Below, piece after piece: positions 1 through 10,516 of a stretch of DNA of 64,000 bases. Made by a program: the position numbers and the translations under genes. Numbering within the stretch: the first letter of the stretch is position 1; each line of letters starts with the position of its first letter. Source of the stretch: Alentia gelatinosa (Eukaryota > Annelida > Polychaeta > Phyllodocida > Polynoidae); assembly GCA_950022655.1 (NCBI GenBank), contig OX465580.1, forward strand, positions 97,296,797 to 97,360,796. The letters run 5' to 3'. A model generated the notes under the pieces. That model searched no databases and had not been told where the DNA came from. It saw only the letters and a list, made by a program, of their open reading frames with translations.

Positions 1-745
1 ATTGATGATCTTCTTTGACACATTGTTTTTGATTATAAGCATCAACAAAGTACGATAAAATAGATAGATCTATGGAATCTACTATCAAATTAGAAGGAAA
101 TTATTGGGTTTGCAGTCCTGATCTTTATTCTCTTTCACAGATTTCTGTTCATGTTATTGTCTATGTATGTGTCCTCCTTCTTTGTAATGATGACGCAAAG
201 AGGGATTTGGAAATAAGACGTTTATTGAGTAAGGAGTTGTAGAGTTGAGGTGAAGAGTGTCTTTAACTATAAGAAAGCCGCGAGTGAAGTATGAGTGAGG
301 GAGAAGAGTTTATAGTTTTTGTGGGGTGGGTGTGAGGTAATATTTCCCGAGTCCGTTGGTTTTGCGGCGAGTCACGTGGTGGAGAGGTAGTCACGTGGGG
401 AAGTCCGGTGTATGGAGAGTGTTCGGTGGGGGGAGAGTGGAAAAATCCCTCCCGCGCACATTAAACCCAACGAGTTGGGAACAATGTTCTTGTCCGGTAA
501 AGAAGTCCATGGTGGACCCTTATCTGTAAAGTAAGATTACCAGGGAAGTACTGTTCTCCTGGACATATAGCTTGGTTAGTAGATTACAAATATTTAATCT
601 TGTGTACGAAAAAAGGAGAAAGAGATCTTAGTAGCAATATTTGATGTAATAAAGGTAATATTGAATGACAATTCATATCACACAGGAAGACACGGAATCT
701 AGATGTTATACCACACTATTTTTCACTGATAATAAAATTTCCTTG

Positions 746-749
<4 letters not shown>
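1..749. other. Intergenic DNA, no gene recognised
   Basis: No coding region or known repeat was recognised. A GC-richer patch at about 340-470 holds two CACGTG hexamers and G-rich runs, which could be regulatory but nothing confirms it. Confidence 0.4.

Positions 750-809
<60 letters not shown>
750..809. repeat. (TA)n microsatellite
   Basis: An uninterrupted run of about 30 TA dinucleotides is seen directly. The reading frame that crosses it (Tyr-Ile repeats) is an artefact. Confidence 0.95.
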
Positions 810-812
<3 letters not shown>

Positions 813-2190
813 CCATACACCACTATGATATGGCAGGTTATCATGAGGGTTGCGACTATGTTTCAAAGTGTATAGGTAACCCGAGAAAGACTCATGGTGT
901 TGGACCTATTTCCACCCTCCCCTTTCTGCATGCCCGGGCTATTGGCTTTGGCGGTTGCTAACCTGACTAAAGGTCAGACGTTGTAAGCTGCAATCTACAG
1001 AAGGGTTAAACCACAAAGTCCCTGTGTGTCTGAAAGGTGCAGTAACTAGGGTGGAAATCCGCCTGTTTCCGATTCTACTGCCGTCCAAAGTATCTAATTT
1101 AGTGGAAAGTGGGGCTTGAGTGACTTTCGTGATTGTCTCAGTTCTGGTCTCTGAGTAACTGCATGACTCCAAGTACCTTTGCATCGCATAATGTTTATGG
1201 AGTCTTCAAAATCATTATTTATCATTAATCATGGCTGATACTTGGAGGTATCGTCAACGTATATGTATAACCAGAAAAGCAGGCTATGATAACATTGATC
1301 TGACACAAATATTATTATATATACCTATGCATGAACATGCATAAAATACCACCGGCTGCTCGTCATACATTAGATATAATGATGTTCGTGCCCGCCGTGA
1401 ATTGATACGTCGCACTAAAGTAAAGTAACATCATACAAACGAGATCTCGTCTACATGGCACCCTAAAAGAACAATTGGCAGATCGAGTGTATCGATTAAG
1501 AAATTCAATAACAGGTAAGACATAAGCAAGATGATTATTTGAAGAAAAAAAAAACCACATGAGATACATAACAATATTAGTAAAAGGAAATACAGTAAAT
1601 TTTCGTAATAACGTTCTTAAATCGTTAAACAAGAGTATAACAGGATATAGCTAACGTGGAGCATTATTGACTTAACTTTTAAACACTATGGGTTACCGTC
1701 CTTGTTTTGGAAAGAATTACAGAAAACCATATTTTTCAGTACATTTCCTAAATAATTTAACCAAATGTAAATCGGCTTAATTTACTAATTGTGAATCATG
1801 TGAATCAAATTCGCCATTTTTCCTTGAGACTGATAAAAGCAGTTTGACATGAGAATTTTGTACCAACCAAGAATTGTCTGAGACTCGGGGAAAGGTGTGG
1901 AGTACAACAGTCTCAGGTACGTGGGTCTCTACGTGTGAATCCCACTTTAGCCAGGTGGCAGGTGGGCCTAAAGGTCATTCATATGCACGGGGATAGGAAC
2001 AAGTCAGAGGTAGGCTGTGGAGAGTTAGCTGAGAGAACATGGATACCACGTGAGTGCAGCTGTTTCAATTAGTGTTAGGAGTTTGGGGACATAACCAGAG
2101 TGATAAATAGTCACACACAGACACAGGTACACTAACACAACATAGATACACAAACATACACATACACACATGCAGATATATAGACACACA
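810..2190. other. Intergenic DNA, no gene recognised
   Basis: AT-rich sequence with many stops in every frame and no recognisable domain, RNA gene or repeat structure. Confidence 0.4.
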
Positions 2191-2242
2191 CCCCCCCCCC
2201 CCCCCCACCCACCCACTACCACCACCACCACCACCACCACCA
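2191..2242. repeat. Poly-C run followed by ACC/CCA triplets
   Basis: Sixteen C in a row are followed by ACCC and then CCA/ACC triplets. A short CA-rich stretch precedes it. This is simple sequence; reading frames across it encode Pro/Thr or Gly/Val runs and are not genes. Confidence 0.9.
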
Positions 2243-2779
2243 GTACAACGTTGAATGCACCTGCCATGGGTCACTGCTTTACCACCCCTCTATCTGAGTA
2301 TCTCTCTCACTCTCTATCTCTCAGTCTGTATACATATAAGAAAGCATGCAACACAAAGTTAAATCATCCTGTATAAGTGTTGATGTACTTACACTAAATG
2401 TATGCCATGTAATGCTGTTTTTTATGTCAGCCCCACCACTCACAGTGCTGTGCACGCTCTGACTGCCAGACGATCACTGAGCCATAGCAGTTGAGAGGTC
2501 TAGTTAAACCGACAGCACCCTAGCAGGTGGATGTCAGGTTGCCCTGAAGATATTGCTGTGACTCAAAGTGAAAGCGGAGCTGTCATTAGTGACCACTGCC
2601 TCAATGGGGACCAGTGTAGCTGAAGGTAACTGGTCAGAGGCGGCCTCACTGTGTACCTGATACACCCTATTGAGATGTGTACCTGTAAGCCTTGCTCTGT
2701 GCGTGCCTGATGGCTGTGTGGGCGGGGCTTATACTCTTTAGAATTAATTAACAGAGATTAATTGGTTTGTATCAGCCTT

Positions 2780-2872
2780 CAGGGCGAATGATGCCTTAAG
2801 GCATCAACTAGCAGTGGCGGATGATGCTTTAAAGCATCAACCAGCCGGGGGCAGATGAGGCCTTAAGGCATC
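2780..2872. repeat. Decayed piggyBac-type terminal region with GATGCC..GGCATC palindromes
   Basis: Three palindromes of the form GATGCCTTAAGGCATC (about 2789-2804, 2822-2837 and 2853-2871) are separated by GC-rich spacers. The same arrangement opens the TTAA-bounded element at 10196, where GATGCCATACGGCATC and its relatives sit just inside the terminal repeat. The left edge here, AGGGCGAATGATGCC, resembles the CGCGGCGGGTGATGCC of that element. I infer an old fragment of the same family; no second end was found. Confidence 0.5.
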
Positions 2873-3092
2873 ATATGCTGGATATTTATGAAATTGTTTT
2901 CCAAAAGGCAACATTTTAGCAATGAACTTGATATTTCCACAGAATATAGGTGTAACATCTTATCCTACCCTAATAAAAAACGCCATAGGCTTAACATGTG
3001 ATTTCTTTATGTCACGGGTGTGACATAAAGTGTTGTTAATGCCACTACTTTCCAATACTGAAAAAAATTGGAAACGGGGTAGGATAAAATCT

Positions 3093-3238
3093 AGACGCCA
3101 CTCGTTTGAGTCTGAGTTTACTTATGTCACCCATTTTGTGGGCTCTGCAATATCACTCGTCTTCGACTCGTGAAATTATGGAGCCCACAAAATGTGTGAC
3201 ATAAAAAAAACAAAAACAGACTCAAACTTGTGACGTCT
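3093..3238. repeat. Hairpin MITE-like inverted repeat
   Basis: The outer left arm (GACGCCACTCGTTTGAGTCT) pairs with the right arm ending AGACTCAAACTTGTGACGTC, and an inner pair is TTTTGTGGGCTC with GAGCCCACAAAA. A smaller palindrome, TTTATGTCACGGGTGTGACA, lies just upstream at about 3007. It has the same architecture as the other hairpins in this window, with its own arm sequence. Confidence 0.7.
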
Positions 3239-3668
3239 CTTCATAATATCATTTTATTTCTGAATAATAGAAAGAAAAATATAAAGGATAACATATCGCA
3301 TCACATGATAAACCTTCGAATTATGAGTTCAAAGGACAATGTACCCGTCCCCTAGCTGTGCCCAAGTGTGTAGTTCTGCCACAGGCAGCCATCCTTAAAG
3401 GATTAAAGGCACCAATAGGTTGTTCACTGAGTCCATCCTATACCGTTCAGTCTCATATAATTCACACATCTCCACCGGTGAACTCACTCTCACTTATAAA
3501 TCTCTACAGAGTCCATTTCCATGTCGCCTACTCTATGTATTCTACCAGCAGAAAATGGTCCATGGATTGCCAGTTATCCATACACTCATGGAGTAGACTG
3601 TCCAATAGCTGCGGGCAGATCTTACTCCAGTCAGACTAAGTCTCCAGTGTCCGATGGAGCGATAGCGT
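3239..3668. other. Left flank of element A, no gene recognised
   Basis: No domain, repeat or RNA gene was recognised between the hairpin and the first direct repeat of element A. Weak open frames here continue into the A1 repeat and look fortuitous. Confidence 0.4.
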
Positions 3669-3867
3669 GGGTTACTCATGGCCTTTGGTCAGGGGTGGTC
3701 ATTGCTCCCCCTGGTGTTCCCCCCTCTCGCGCGACACGAGCGCCCCTCCTGCCCCCTAGCGGCTTTCACACGTACTGCGCAGTCACGAGCGCGGCCACGC
3801 CATCGGTCCCGGTCTCACTTCTTCTCCAGCTCCACTGCAGTACACATGTACTCCAGTCTTTCTTGTC
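3669..3867 (+). repeat. Element A split direct repeat A1
   Basis: This 199-bp block starts GGGTTACTCATGGCC and recurs almost unchanged at 8352-8550. The copies diverge after TTTCT(T/C)GTC, which fixes the right boundary. Reading frames across it are fortuitous. Confidence 0.9.
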
Positions 3868-3968
3868 TTTTTGGCCACGTGCTCGCTGCCTTTCACTCCA
3901 CGAGTAAAGGCCGGCACGTCCATTCTACCACGAGGAACACGCATCACGATTAAGAAGGAGAGAACACC
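3868..3968 (+). promoter_or_regulatory. Conserved 5' leader of element A
   Basis: Between A1 and the gag ATG lies TTTTTGGCCACGTGCTCGC followed by ACTCCACGAGTAAAGGCC. Elements B and C carry the same motifs (TTGGCC, CTCGC, ACTCCACGAGTA) at the same place although the rest has diverged. Such conservation points to a function in transcription start, packaging or priming; which one is not visible. Confidence 0.5.
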
Positions 3969-5028
3969 ATGGGTCCACCGAACACCCGCAGCAACCCCGT
4001 CGCTGGACCATCCCAAGGACCAGACACAGAAGGTACGGTCAAGGACTCGAGGCAAACGGGTACGGAGCACGTGGCGTCGGTCTCCGACAACGGCTCGACC
4101 GTTAAGTCCTCGAGGATGACCACGCTGGAGAACAAGATGGATACCATGATGGAGGCCATCAACAGAATGTCTCGCCAACGATCCTCGTCCCGGGCTTCGA
4201 GGTCGAGGCCGCCGACGGAACCGACAGCCGTGGAGGCTCGGACCAGGGAATGGGCGAACGAGCAGACCGCACGGCTACCACCACCGAGGCAGCTGCGGGA
4301 GCGGTTCGTGCCGGAGGATTTTCTACAAAGGGAGCTCGACCGTGAGGCCCTACGACATGATAGAACGGCTGGTAAGTTGGCCTCAGATTTGACCACTTCT
4401 CGTTTAATTTCCAAGCCGTTCATGTTTGTGGACCGTGAGGGGATATATACCCTCAGTCAGAAACTCGAGGTCAGGGGTACGCTGGGCCCCCTCGAGTACA
4501 TCAGTGCTTTCCTGGCTCTCATGGAGGACGAGCGTCTCCGTGGACGCGCAGTCACAGCAGTGGGCCGGCGTGCGCCATTGGTCTAACTTCATTTTTGACC
4601 AGGTGGAGGCAGGACGTATTTATTGGTCGGTTCATGTACGAATCGAGGATGAACGGGTTCGTCTGGCCATGACCCCTTCGGGTGGGAACGGTTCCGGTCA
4701 AGGTGGAGACAAGTCCGGCGGGCATGAGCTGCCATGCCGGGCCTACAACTCGGAGAGGGGGTGCCGCCAGCGCAACGGCCACCAGGAGCGGGGAATTAAA
4801 TGGTTACACGTGTGCTCGTTCTGCGACTCGGTCGGCAGGATGTGCACACACTCCATCCACGCCTGTAACCGCAAGCTGTCGTACGGCGTGGGGTACGACA
4901 GTACTCTACCTACACCGACACCCGCACCACGCCGGACACACCAAGCCGGACACTCGGTTCGCGCCGCCGACACCAAAGCGCTCCCACAACAGAGTTAAAA
5001 AAACGGACCGGACGCGCCCCGCGAGTGA
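3969..5028 (+). pseudogene. gag: Gag-like protein of element A, broken
   Basis: Homologous along its length to the intact Gag of element B. The N-terminal part is hydrophilic. The C-terminal part has a Cys/His cluster (about 4730-4870) with the pattern C-x6-C, then H, H-x-C-x2-C, C-x-H and a final C, which suggests nucleic-acid binding. ATG at 3969 aligns with the starts in B and C. Compared with B, about 53 nt are missing near 4534, which shifts the frame, so the second half reads in another frame until TAA at 4996-4998. That TAA probably replaces TCA. The ancestral stop is TGA 5026-5028, which overlaps the RT frame as GTGA. Expected role: the structural protein of the retroelement particle. 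Confidence 0.8.
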
Positions 5029-5039
5029 GCGAGGCGCGT
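4998..5039 (+). promoter_or_regulatory. Predicted -1 frameshift signal, element A
   Basis: Heptamer AAAAAAC (4998-5004) in the phase A_AAA_AAC of the ancestral gag frame, a 7-nt spacer, then a perfect 7-bp stem ACGCGCC (5012-5018) with GGCGCGT (5033-5039) around a 14-nt loop. The -1 frame is open from the heptamer into the RT reading frame. Elements B and C have the same layout with different paired bases. The TAA at 4996-4998 just upstream would now stop Gag before the slip. Confidence 0.7.
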
Positions 5040-7065
5040 TGCTTGCCCCCCCCCCCGCCCAGTACGTCCGCACCACAGCGGAAGGGGGCTCAACGATCAA
5101 AGGGTGCATCAGGGGTGACGCAACCCCCCACGTGTCAACAACACCTCTCGCAGGACACGTGGCGAGCACAAAGGACGCTTACGACACGCCCACTGAATCC
5201 ACTCCCAGTATTATCAGTGACAGCGTGGACAGCGAGCAATTGCCTCGGCAATTGCCCCCGGGAGAAATGGACACAGCCGCTCCGCCAGACTTCTCGGCCA
5301 TTAGGGAGGTCTGTGAGACTGGTGTCCCCTCCCCCGGCATCAGGACGGACCCCGGGGCGTTTGCAGACCACAGGCGGGCCCACTGGCCGGACTTCGCCGG
5401 GCCCGGGCCGCCGGGACACGCATACATTTACTCGGAGGTGCAGCAAACAGGGCTGCCCAACGCAATGGGGGCACGGATCGAGCTCCCATCCGACCTCAAC
5501 GTGCCGGCCTGGGTACGCTACCTCGGGGAGGCACCGGAGAGGAGGGAGCTATTGGACTTTGTGCGCTACGGGTTCCCTCTGGGGTACATCGGACCCACCA
5601 GCGACACCCGTGGGGTACCCAATCATCCCAGCGCCACGGGGTACCCAGAGCACATCAGAGAATTTATCAGAAAGGAGCGCGGACACAGTAATCTCCTGGG
5701 GCCATTCCAGGAACCTCCGTTCTCACCCTGGTGCCACATGTCGCCTCTAATGACACGGGAAAAGCGAGCTTCCAACGACCGGCGTGTCATTACAGATATG
5801 ACGTACCCGAGGGAGCAAAGTGTAAACGGGTATATCATCAAAAACTCGGTCTACGGGCAGGAGCGCGACCACTGCCTCCCGACCGTCGACAGTTTCGTTG
5901 GCCGCCTGGTGGCCTCCGGACCCGGTAGCTATATGTCCACCATCTACATCGCCAGGGCCTATAAGAATTTCAGGTGCGACCCCCTCGACTGGCCGTTGTT
6001 ATGCTTTGCATGGGAGGACGGGTACTTCTGTGATACGGCCATGCCGTTTGGTGCCCGGGCCTCCTCGTACCACATGCAGTGCGTGGCAGACTGCATCGTG
6101 GGTATCCTCGGCCAGAAGGGGGTCGAGGCATATATGTATCTGGACGACCTGATCATCCTGTCCCCGAGCCGGGCCAAGGCGACCGTCGATTTTAACATCG
6201 CCCGTGAGCTTTTCAACGAACTCGGGCTCCCGGAAGCACGAGAGAAGGCACAGACCCCGGCGCCGGTCGTTACCTGGCTGGGCATTGTCATCAATGCCCC
6301 GGAGATGTCTCTCACCATACCCGAGGACAAGCTGCTGGACGTACGGGCGCATGTGAGGGCGGTATCAGCTAAACAATCACTCACGAAGCGCCAACTCCAA
6401 TCGGTCCTCGGCAAAATACTTCACGTGTCGAAGTGCATACGGCCGGCCCGGCCGTTCGTGAGTAAATTGCTCGAGGCCCTCCGGAGGATGTCCGGCTTCT
6501 ACGTCAATATCAACGCCAAGATGCGGCAAGACTTGCAATGGTTCCTCCGCTTCGCTGAGGGCTGGAACGGCCACGCCCTCATTCCTCGCGGCCCGCCTAC
6601 AAAGTGCATCACTGCGATGCGTGCCTCTCGGGCATCGGAGGTACAGACGGGAAGTACTCGTACTCCGGGCAGGTGTGCCCTGTCAGCGACCCCGTCGACT
6701 GTATCGCCGAGCTCGAGGCACTTAACACCATATTCGCGATGAATATGTTCCTCACCGACTGGGATCGAGGCACGCGGGTAGAAGTCTTCTGTGATAACCT
6801 GGGCACCGTCCAGGCACTCACATCCGGACGGGCGAGGAACTCAGTCCTTGCGGAGTGTGCCCAGCAAGCCTGGATGGTCCAGGCAAAATTACAGATCAAC
6901 TTCATCTACACGCACGTCCCGGGGGCACTCAACACCGTCGCGGATGCCCTCAGCCGTGCTCACCTGACCTCGAGGGAATTTGACAAAGCGGCCACGTTCA
7001 CCAAATTCCATTCCCTCACTGAAATTATGCCATGTACTCACGCGGCATTTATTCCTGTTCTCTGC
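5025..7065 (+). pseudogene. Reverse transcriptase-RNase H of element A, inactive
   Basis: The frame starts as MSEARC at the GTGA overlap and moves to another frame at the C-run near 5047. RT landmarks follow in order: a GFPLGYIGP block, motif B MPFGARASSYHMQ, motif C YLDDLIILSP (about 6137-6166) and a TWLGI block. Motif A reads TIYIARAYKN, so the metal-binding Asp is Tyr (TAC 5945-5947), which should abolish polymerisation. A 1-nt deletion near 6613 separates RT from RNase H, whose DACLSG, ELEALN, CDNLGTV and ADALSR blocks (about 6614-6960) are otherwise complete. A second 1-nt deletion near 7040-7055 now joins the RNase H frame to the recombinase frame. Confidence 0.88.
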
Positions 7066-8043
7066 TCACATGCAGATCCGGCGCTACGCTGTCTCCAGAC
7101 GAGGGCATCTGCTCGACAATCAGAGGCACGTTCCCCCGGAACGGTCGCAAACCAGCGGAGCGCCGTCGCGACCTACCTCGCATTCTGCCGGCGGATGGGG
7201 GCGGACCCGCAGAGGCCCACGGTGAGCTTTACCACGGCGTACCTCGAATACGTCGCGGACCACGCCCCCTCGCCGGCCACGGTCGCGAATCACCTCTCAC
7301 ACGTGCGGTCGCACCTGCGACTGACGGGAGGGGATGTCGCACCCACCGAGGACTTCCGGATCAAGCGGGCCCTCGAGGCGATGCGGCGAAACAAGACCTA
7401 TCAGCCCAACGTGAAACCACCAGTGCCGTTGGCCGTGATCCGGGCCGTCCTCGCGGCCCTTACGGAGTCTCCAATTCACCTCGCTCTACTGGCCGCCATC
7501 CTGATAATTTATAACGCAGCACTCTGACAAAGCGAAGTGGCGCCCCCAACGGCCTCGAGGTACGACGCGGCGCGACACCTATCGCGCCGGGATGTGGTGG
7601 TCAGCCGTCGACGCGTGACTGTCCGTATCAAAGCTGCCAAAAACATGCAGCACGTGGGGGAGGAGAAAACGGTCACGCTGCAGGAATCACCCGAACCGCG
7701 GTTCTGTCCGGTACGTGCTATACGTCAGATGTTGGTGGCGTCCCCTACGGCCAACCCCGAGGACCCGTTCCTCCAGCACAAACACGGAGCGACCGTCACG
7801 ACCAGAATCCTGACTAAAGAATGGAAGGACATTCTACGAGCCGTTCACCAGCCGCATACCTTTACGCTGCATGGCCTTCGCAAGGCTGCAGCAACACAGG
7901 CATACCAGGCCGGTATGCCAGAACTATCCATCCAAAGGTATGGCGGCTGGAAATCCAACGCTCATAGGACATACATAAAGAACAATGACGCCGACTCAGT
8001 CAACCGTGCATTGGTCCAATCCTTACTCAACAAAAACTCTTAA
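7066..8043 (+). pseudogene. Tyrosine recombinase of element A, nonsense at catalytic Arg
   Basis: Phage-integrase-fold recombinase expected to insert the circular cDNA. An N-terminal SAM-like region (PGTVANQRSAVATYLAFC) precedes the catalytic domain. Box I should read AALRQSE but here is AAL-stop-QSE: TGA at 7525-7527, most simply CGA to TGA at a CpG. Downstream the frame stays open to 8043 and retains HGLRK (His and Arg), GGWKS (Trp) and HRTYIK (nucleophile Tyr). The lesion truncates the protein before the active site. Confidence 0.85.
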
Positions 8044-8083
8044 TTACTCCCTCCCACCCTCTCCTTTATTAATGGCTCCTTGG

Positions 8084-8352
8084 CTTTTTTATTTACCATA
8101 TACAATTTACCATGTATTGTATCACGTACAATTAACATTTCCATTGTATATCATATTTTCTTATCATAATTGACCGTTACTCTATTTGTCAATTACCTTT
8201 ACCTTATTACTTATCCTCATATTAATATCATATTCATATGTCGTCCAATAAGGTCGGCATAAAATTTTACCATAAACTACCATATAAAATTCAATAAAAT
8301 TTTATGTTCCCAAGCCCCTGCTTCTCTCCTTTTATCCAGGGTAGGGGTAATG
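8084..8352 (+). repeat. Element A split direct repeat B1
   Basis: 269 bp beginning CTTTTTTATTTACCATATAC and ending AGGGGTAATG, repeated nearly identically at 8625-8893. It contains CAATAAAATTTTATG near its end, so it could supply an AATAAA polyadenylation signal. It is fused directly to A2. Confidence 0.9.
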
Positions 8353-8550
8353 GGTTACTCATGGCCTTTGATCAGGGGTGGTCATTGCTCCCCCTGGTGT
8401 TCCCCCCTCTCGCGCGACACGAGCGCCCCTCCTGCCCCCTAGCGGCTTTCACACGTACTGCACAGTCACGAGCGCGGCCACGCCATCGGTCCCGGTCTCA
8501 CTTCTTCTCCAGCTCCACTGCAGTACACACATACTCCAGTCTTTCTCGTC
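8352..8550 (+). repeat. Element A split direct repeat A2
   Basis: Second copy of the 199-bp A block. The B1/A2 junction reads GGGTAATG then GGTTACTCATGG, the sequence expected at the closed junction of a circular intermediate. The equivalent junction is similar in elements B and C. Confidence 0.9.
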
Positions 8551-8563
8551 CCACCCACCCTCA

Positions 8564-8624
8564 ACCTCACTCCTTTTTCCTACTCACGTAGGCCCTTTTT
8601 ATCCTTTTTCCTACTCACGTAGGC
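8564..8624 (+). repeat. Duplicated CCTAC-hairpin at the A2/B2 boundary
   Basis: CCTTTTTCCTACTCACGTAGGC occurs twice in tandem. Each copy holds the short inverted repeat CCTACTCACGTAGG. A single version of this hairpin is at the same place in elements B and C and in the solo repeats, and it is missing before B1. Confidence 0.7.
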
Positions 8625-8893
8625 CTTTTTTATTTACCATATACAATTTACCATGTATTGTATCACGTACAATTAACATTTACATTGTATATCATATTTT
8701 CTTATCATAATTGACCGTTACTCTATTTGTCAATTACCTTTACCTTATTACTTATCCTCATATTAATATCATATTCATATGTCGTCCAATAAGGTCGGCA
8801 TAAAATTTTACCATATACTACCATATAAAATTCAATAAAATTTTATGTTCCCAAGCCCCTGCTTCTCTCCTTTTATCCAGGGTAGGGGTAATG
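8625..8893 (+). repeat. Element A split direct repeat B2
   Basis: Second 269-bp B copy, ending GGGTAATG at the right edge of the element, followed by unrelated DNA. Confidence 0.9.
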
Positions 8894-9213
8894 GTCCTCT
8901 GTGTGGCGGTACTCACTCACACAGCTGTTCGCTTCTAGATCTCACCTTCTTACTCTGTAGTGCTGCATCCGCACCTGTCTTAGATACACAGTCTGTCTAG
9001 CCAATGAGCTTTGGGCTTCTCTAATACACACACCTCCGTTTCTTGATATGAACAGGTATACACGTGGCTCTCTCTGATTCCGCATTCTAACACTCTCCAT
9101 CCAAAGTCTCAATACTAACATACTATAAAATCATATTATATGTGCTGTACTCGCTCACAGTGCAATTCACACTCTGATGGCCCCCAGGCTCTTGACTGAG
9201 AGTCCAGTAGAGA

Positions 9214-10172
9214 CACTGCACGAAAACCACTATTTTACATATGTATACGAAACGTGTCTAACAGTAGGATTTTGCGTTTAGAAGTTCGACCTATTAGACG
9301 TCTCGTAGACGCCTTATCTAGTGGCGCATATATACGTGTCCATGGTGCGGTCTTATATACGTCATATATACGCTTGATTCTGTTTATTTACGCCACTCTC
9401 CAATAATTCCGACCTCTGCCACTTGGGACATCAGTGGTAGCATATTTCATTTGCCATTAGTCATTAAGTCCTTGGTTTATGGAAAATACAATGTTATATT
9501 ATCAATTTTGATTATAAAATTGTTCTAAAATCCTATTTATTATCTTTTCATTAAATACATATAATAAACCAAGCGGTTTTTTTTAAACGTTTTTTTTACG
9601 TTTTTAAGGTTTTTCAAAACACCACTCTTCTGAAGTCATACCTTGGGTACTGTATATATAACACAAGGTCTGGTCAGTTATCAACCTACCACCCCAAGTG
9701 CCTCCACACATCTGCTGCCGACGCCGCTTTGACACCTGCCGCTTTGACACCCGCCGCTTTGACACCTATATGCTCCCGCCCGCCCAGAGACAAAACTCAG
9801 GTAATGTGTGAAGACAGAGGACCTCCAGCAACAGCCTCCACTCCCACATCATGCCAAAAGTGCTAAAACAACACACTGATAGTTCACGGCAGCAGTGGGG
9901 GCTGGGCGTGGAGGACTTTCTTTTTTATTTTCTATCGCTATACATATACGCCCGGCGTATATATGTCACGCAGAGGATGTTTTATCTTAATACGCCAGGC
10001 GTGAAAGACAGCCAAGTCGCGCGCGTCTACATATGGAAACTATTTCATAGACGCCCGAAACGCAGATGCGTATAAGAGGTGTATACAAGTATAAACAAGC
10101 CACGATACAGCCGATACGTGCGTTATCGCGATGGCGTATATATATATGTAAAATAGTGGTTTTCGTGCAGTG
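9214..10172. mobile_element. Non-autonomous CACTG-ended DNA element (CMC/EnSpm-like candidate)
   Basis: Left end CACTGCACGAAAACCACTAT (9214 on) and right end (to 10172) are inverted copies over about 36 bp, and AGA flanks both sides (9211-9213 and 10173-10175). CACT(A/G) ends with a 3-bp duplication fit the CMC (CACTA) supergroup. Between the ends are many GGCGT/ACGCC and related motifs, as in subterminal arrays of that group. No transposase is encoded. A triple repeat of GCCGCTTTGACACC lies at about 9723-9768. The class assignment is an inference from the ends only. Confidence 0.65.
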
Positions 10173-10516
10173 AGAAAAATAATCTTCTCAGCCATTTAAC
10201 CCCTTCGCGGCGGGTGATGCCATACGGCATCAACCGTGCTGGGGCGGGATGTTGCCATATGGCATCAACCGCGCTGGGGCGGGTGATGCCGTATGGCATC
10301 ATTTTTGCGAGATCTCGTCGTAATGTTTTCAAATGCCGATAAAACCTATAATAATGAATGAATTCACCTGATTTTTTGTATAGACTTAGGAAACACATAA
10401 TAGTATGTAAAAAAAATAAAATATCATATCGTGTTGCCATGGCAATATTTCGAAACATCGAACGAACACGGAGGCACGAAGCAAAATAAGCAGACGACGC
10501 CCCCCACCTCTCCAAC

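Larger units (their letters stand above)
3669..8893 (+). mobile_element. Ngaro-like YR retrotransposon, element A (inactive)
   Basis: Full-length element with the split direct repeat layout A1 (3669-3867), genes, B1 (8084-8352), A2 (8352-8550), B2 (8625-8893). The gene order gag-like, RT, RNase H, tyrosine recombinase, with no integrase and no long terminal repeats, is that of Ngaro/PAT-type elements in the DIRS order, which integrate a circular DNA by tyrosine recombinase. No methyltransferase domain was seen. No target duplication was recognised at the edges, as expected for this mechanism. Lesions: a roughly 53-nt deletion and a nonsense codon in gag, a frame change at the C-run near 5047, RT motif A Asp to Tyr, two 1-nt deletions, and TGA at the recombinase catalytic Arg. 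It therefore cannot be autonomous. Confidence 0.9.

Noticed and set aside
2025..2376. Gly/Val- or Pro/Thr-rich frames
   Set aside because: Translation of poly-C and CCA repeats.
3521..3953. Long overlapping frames at the left end of element A
   Set aside because: They lie in the A1 non-coding direct repeat, recur in A2, and have no domain.
3669..8893. Target-site duplications around the Ngaro-like elements
   Set aside because: None found at the edges of A, B or C, as expected for recombinase-mediated integration.
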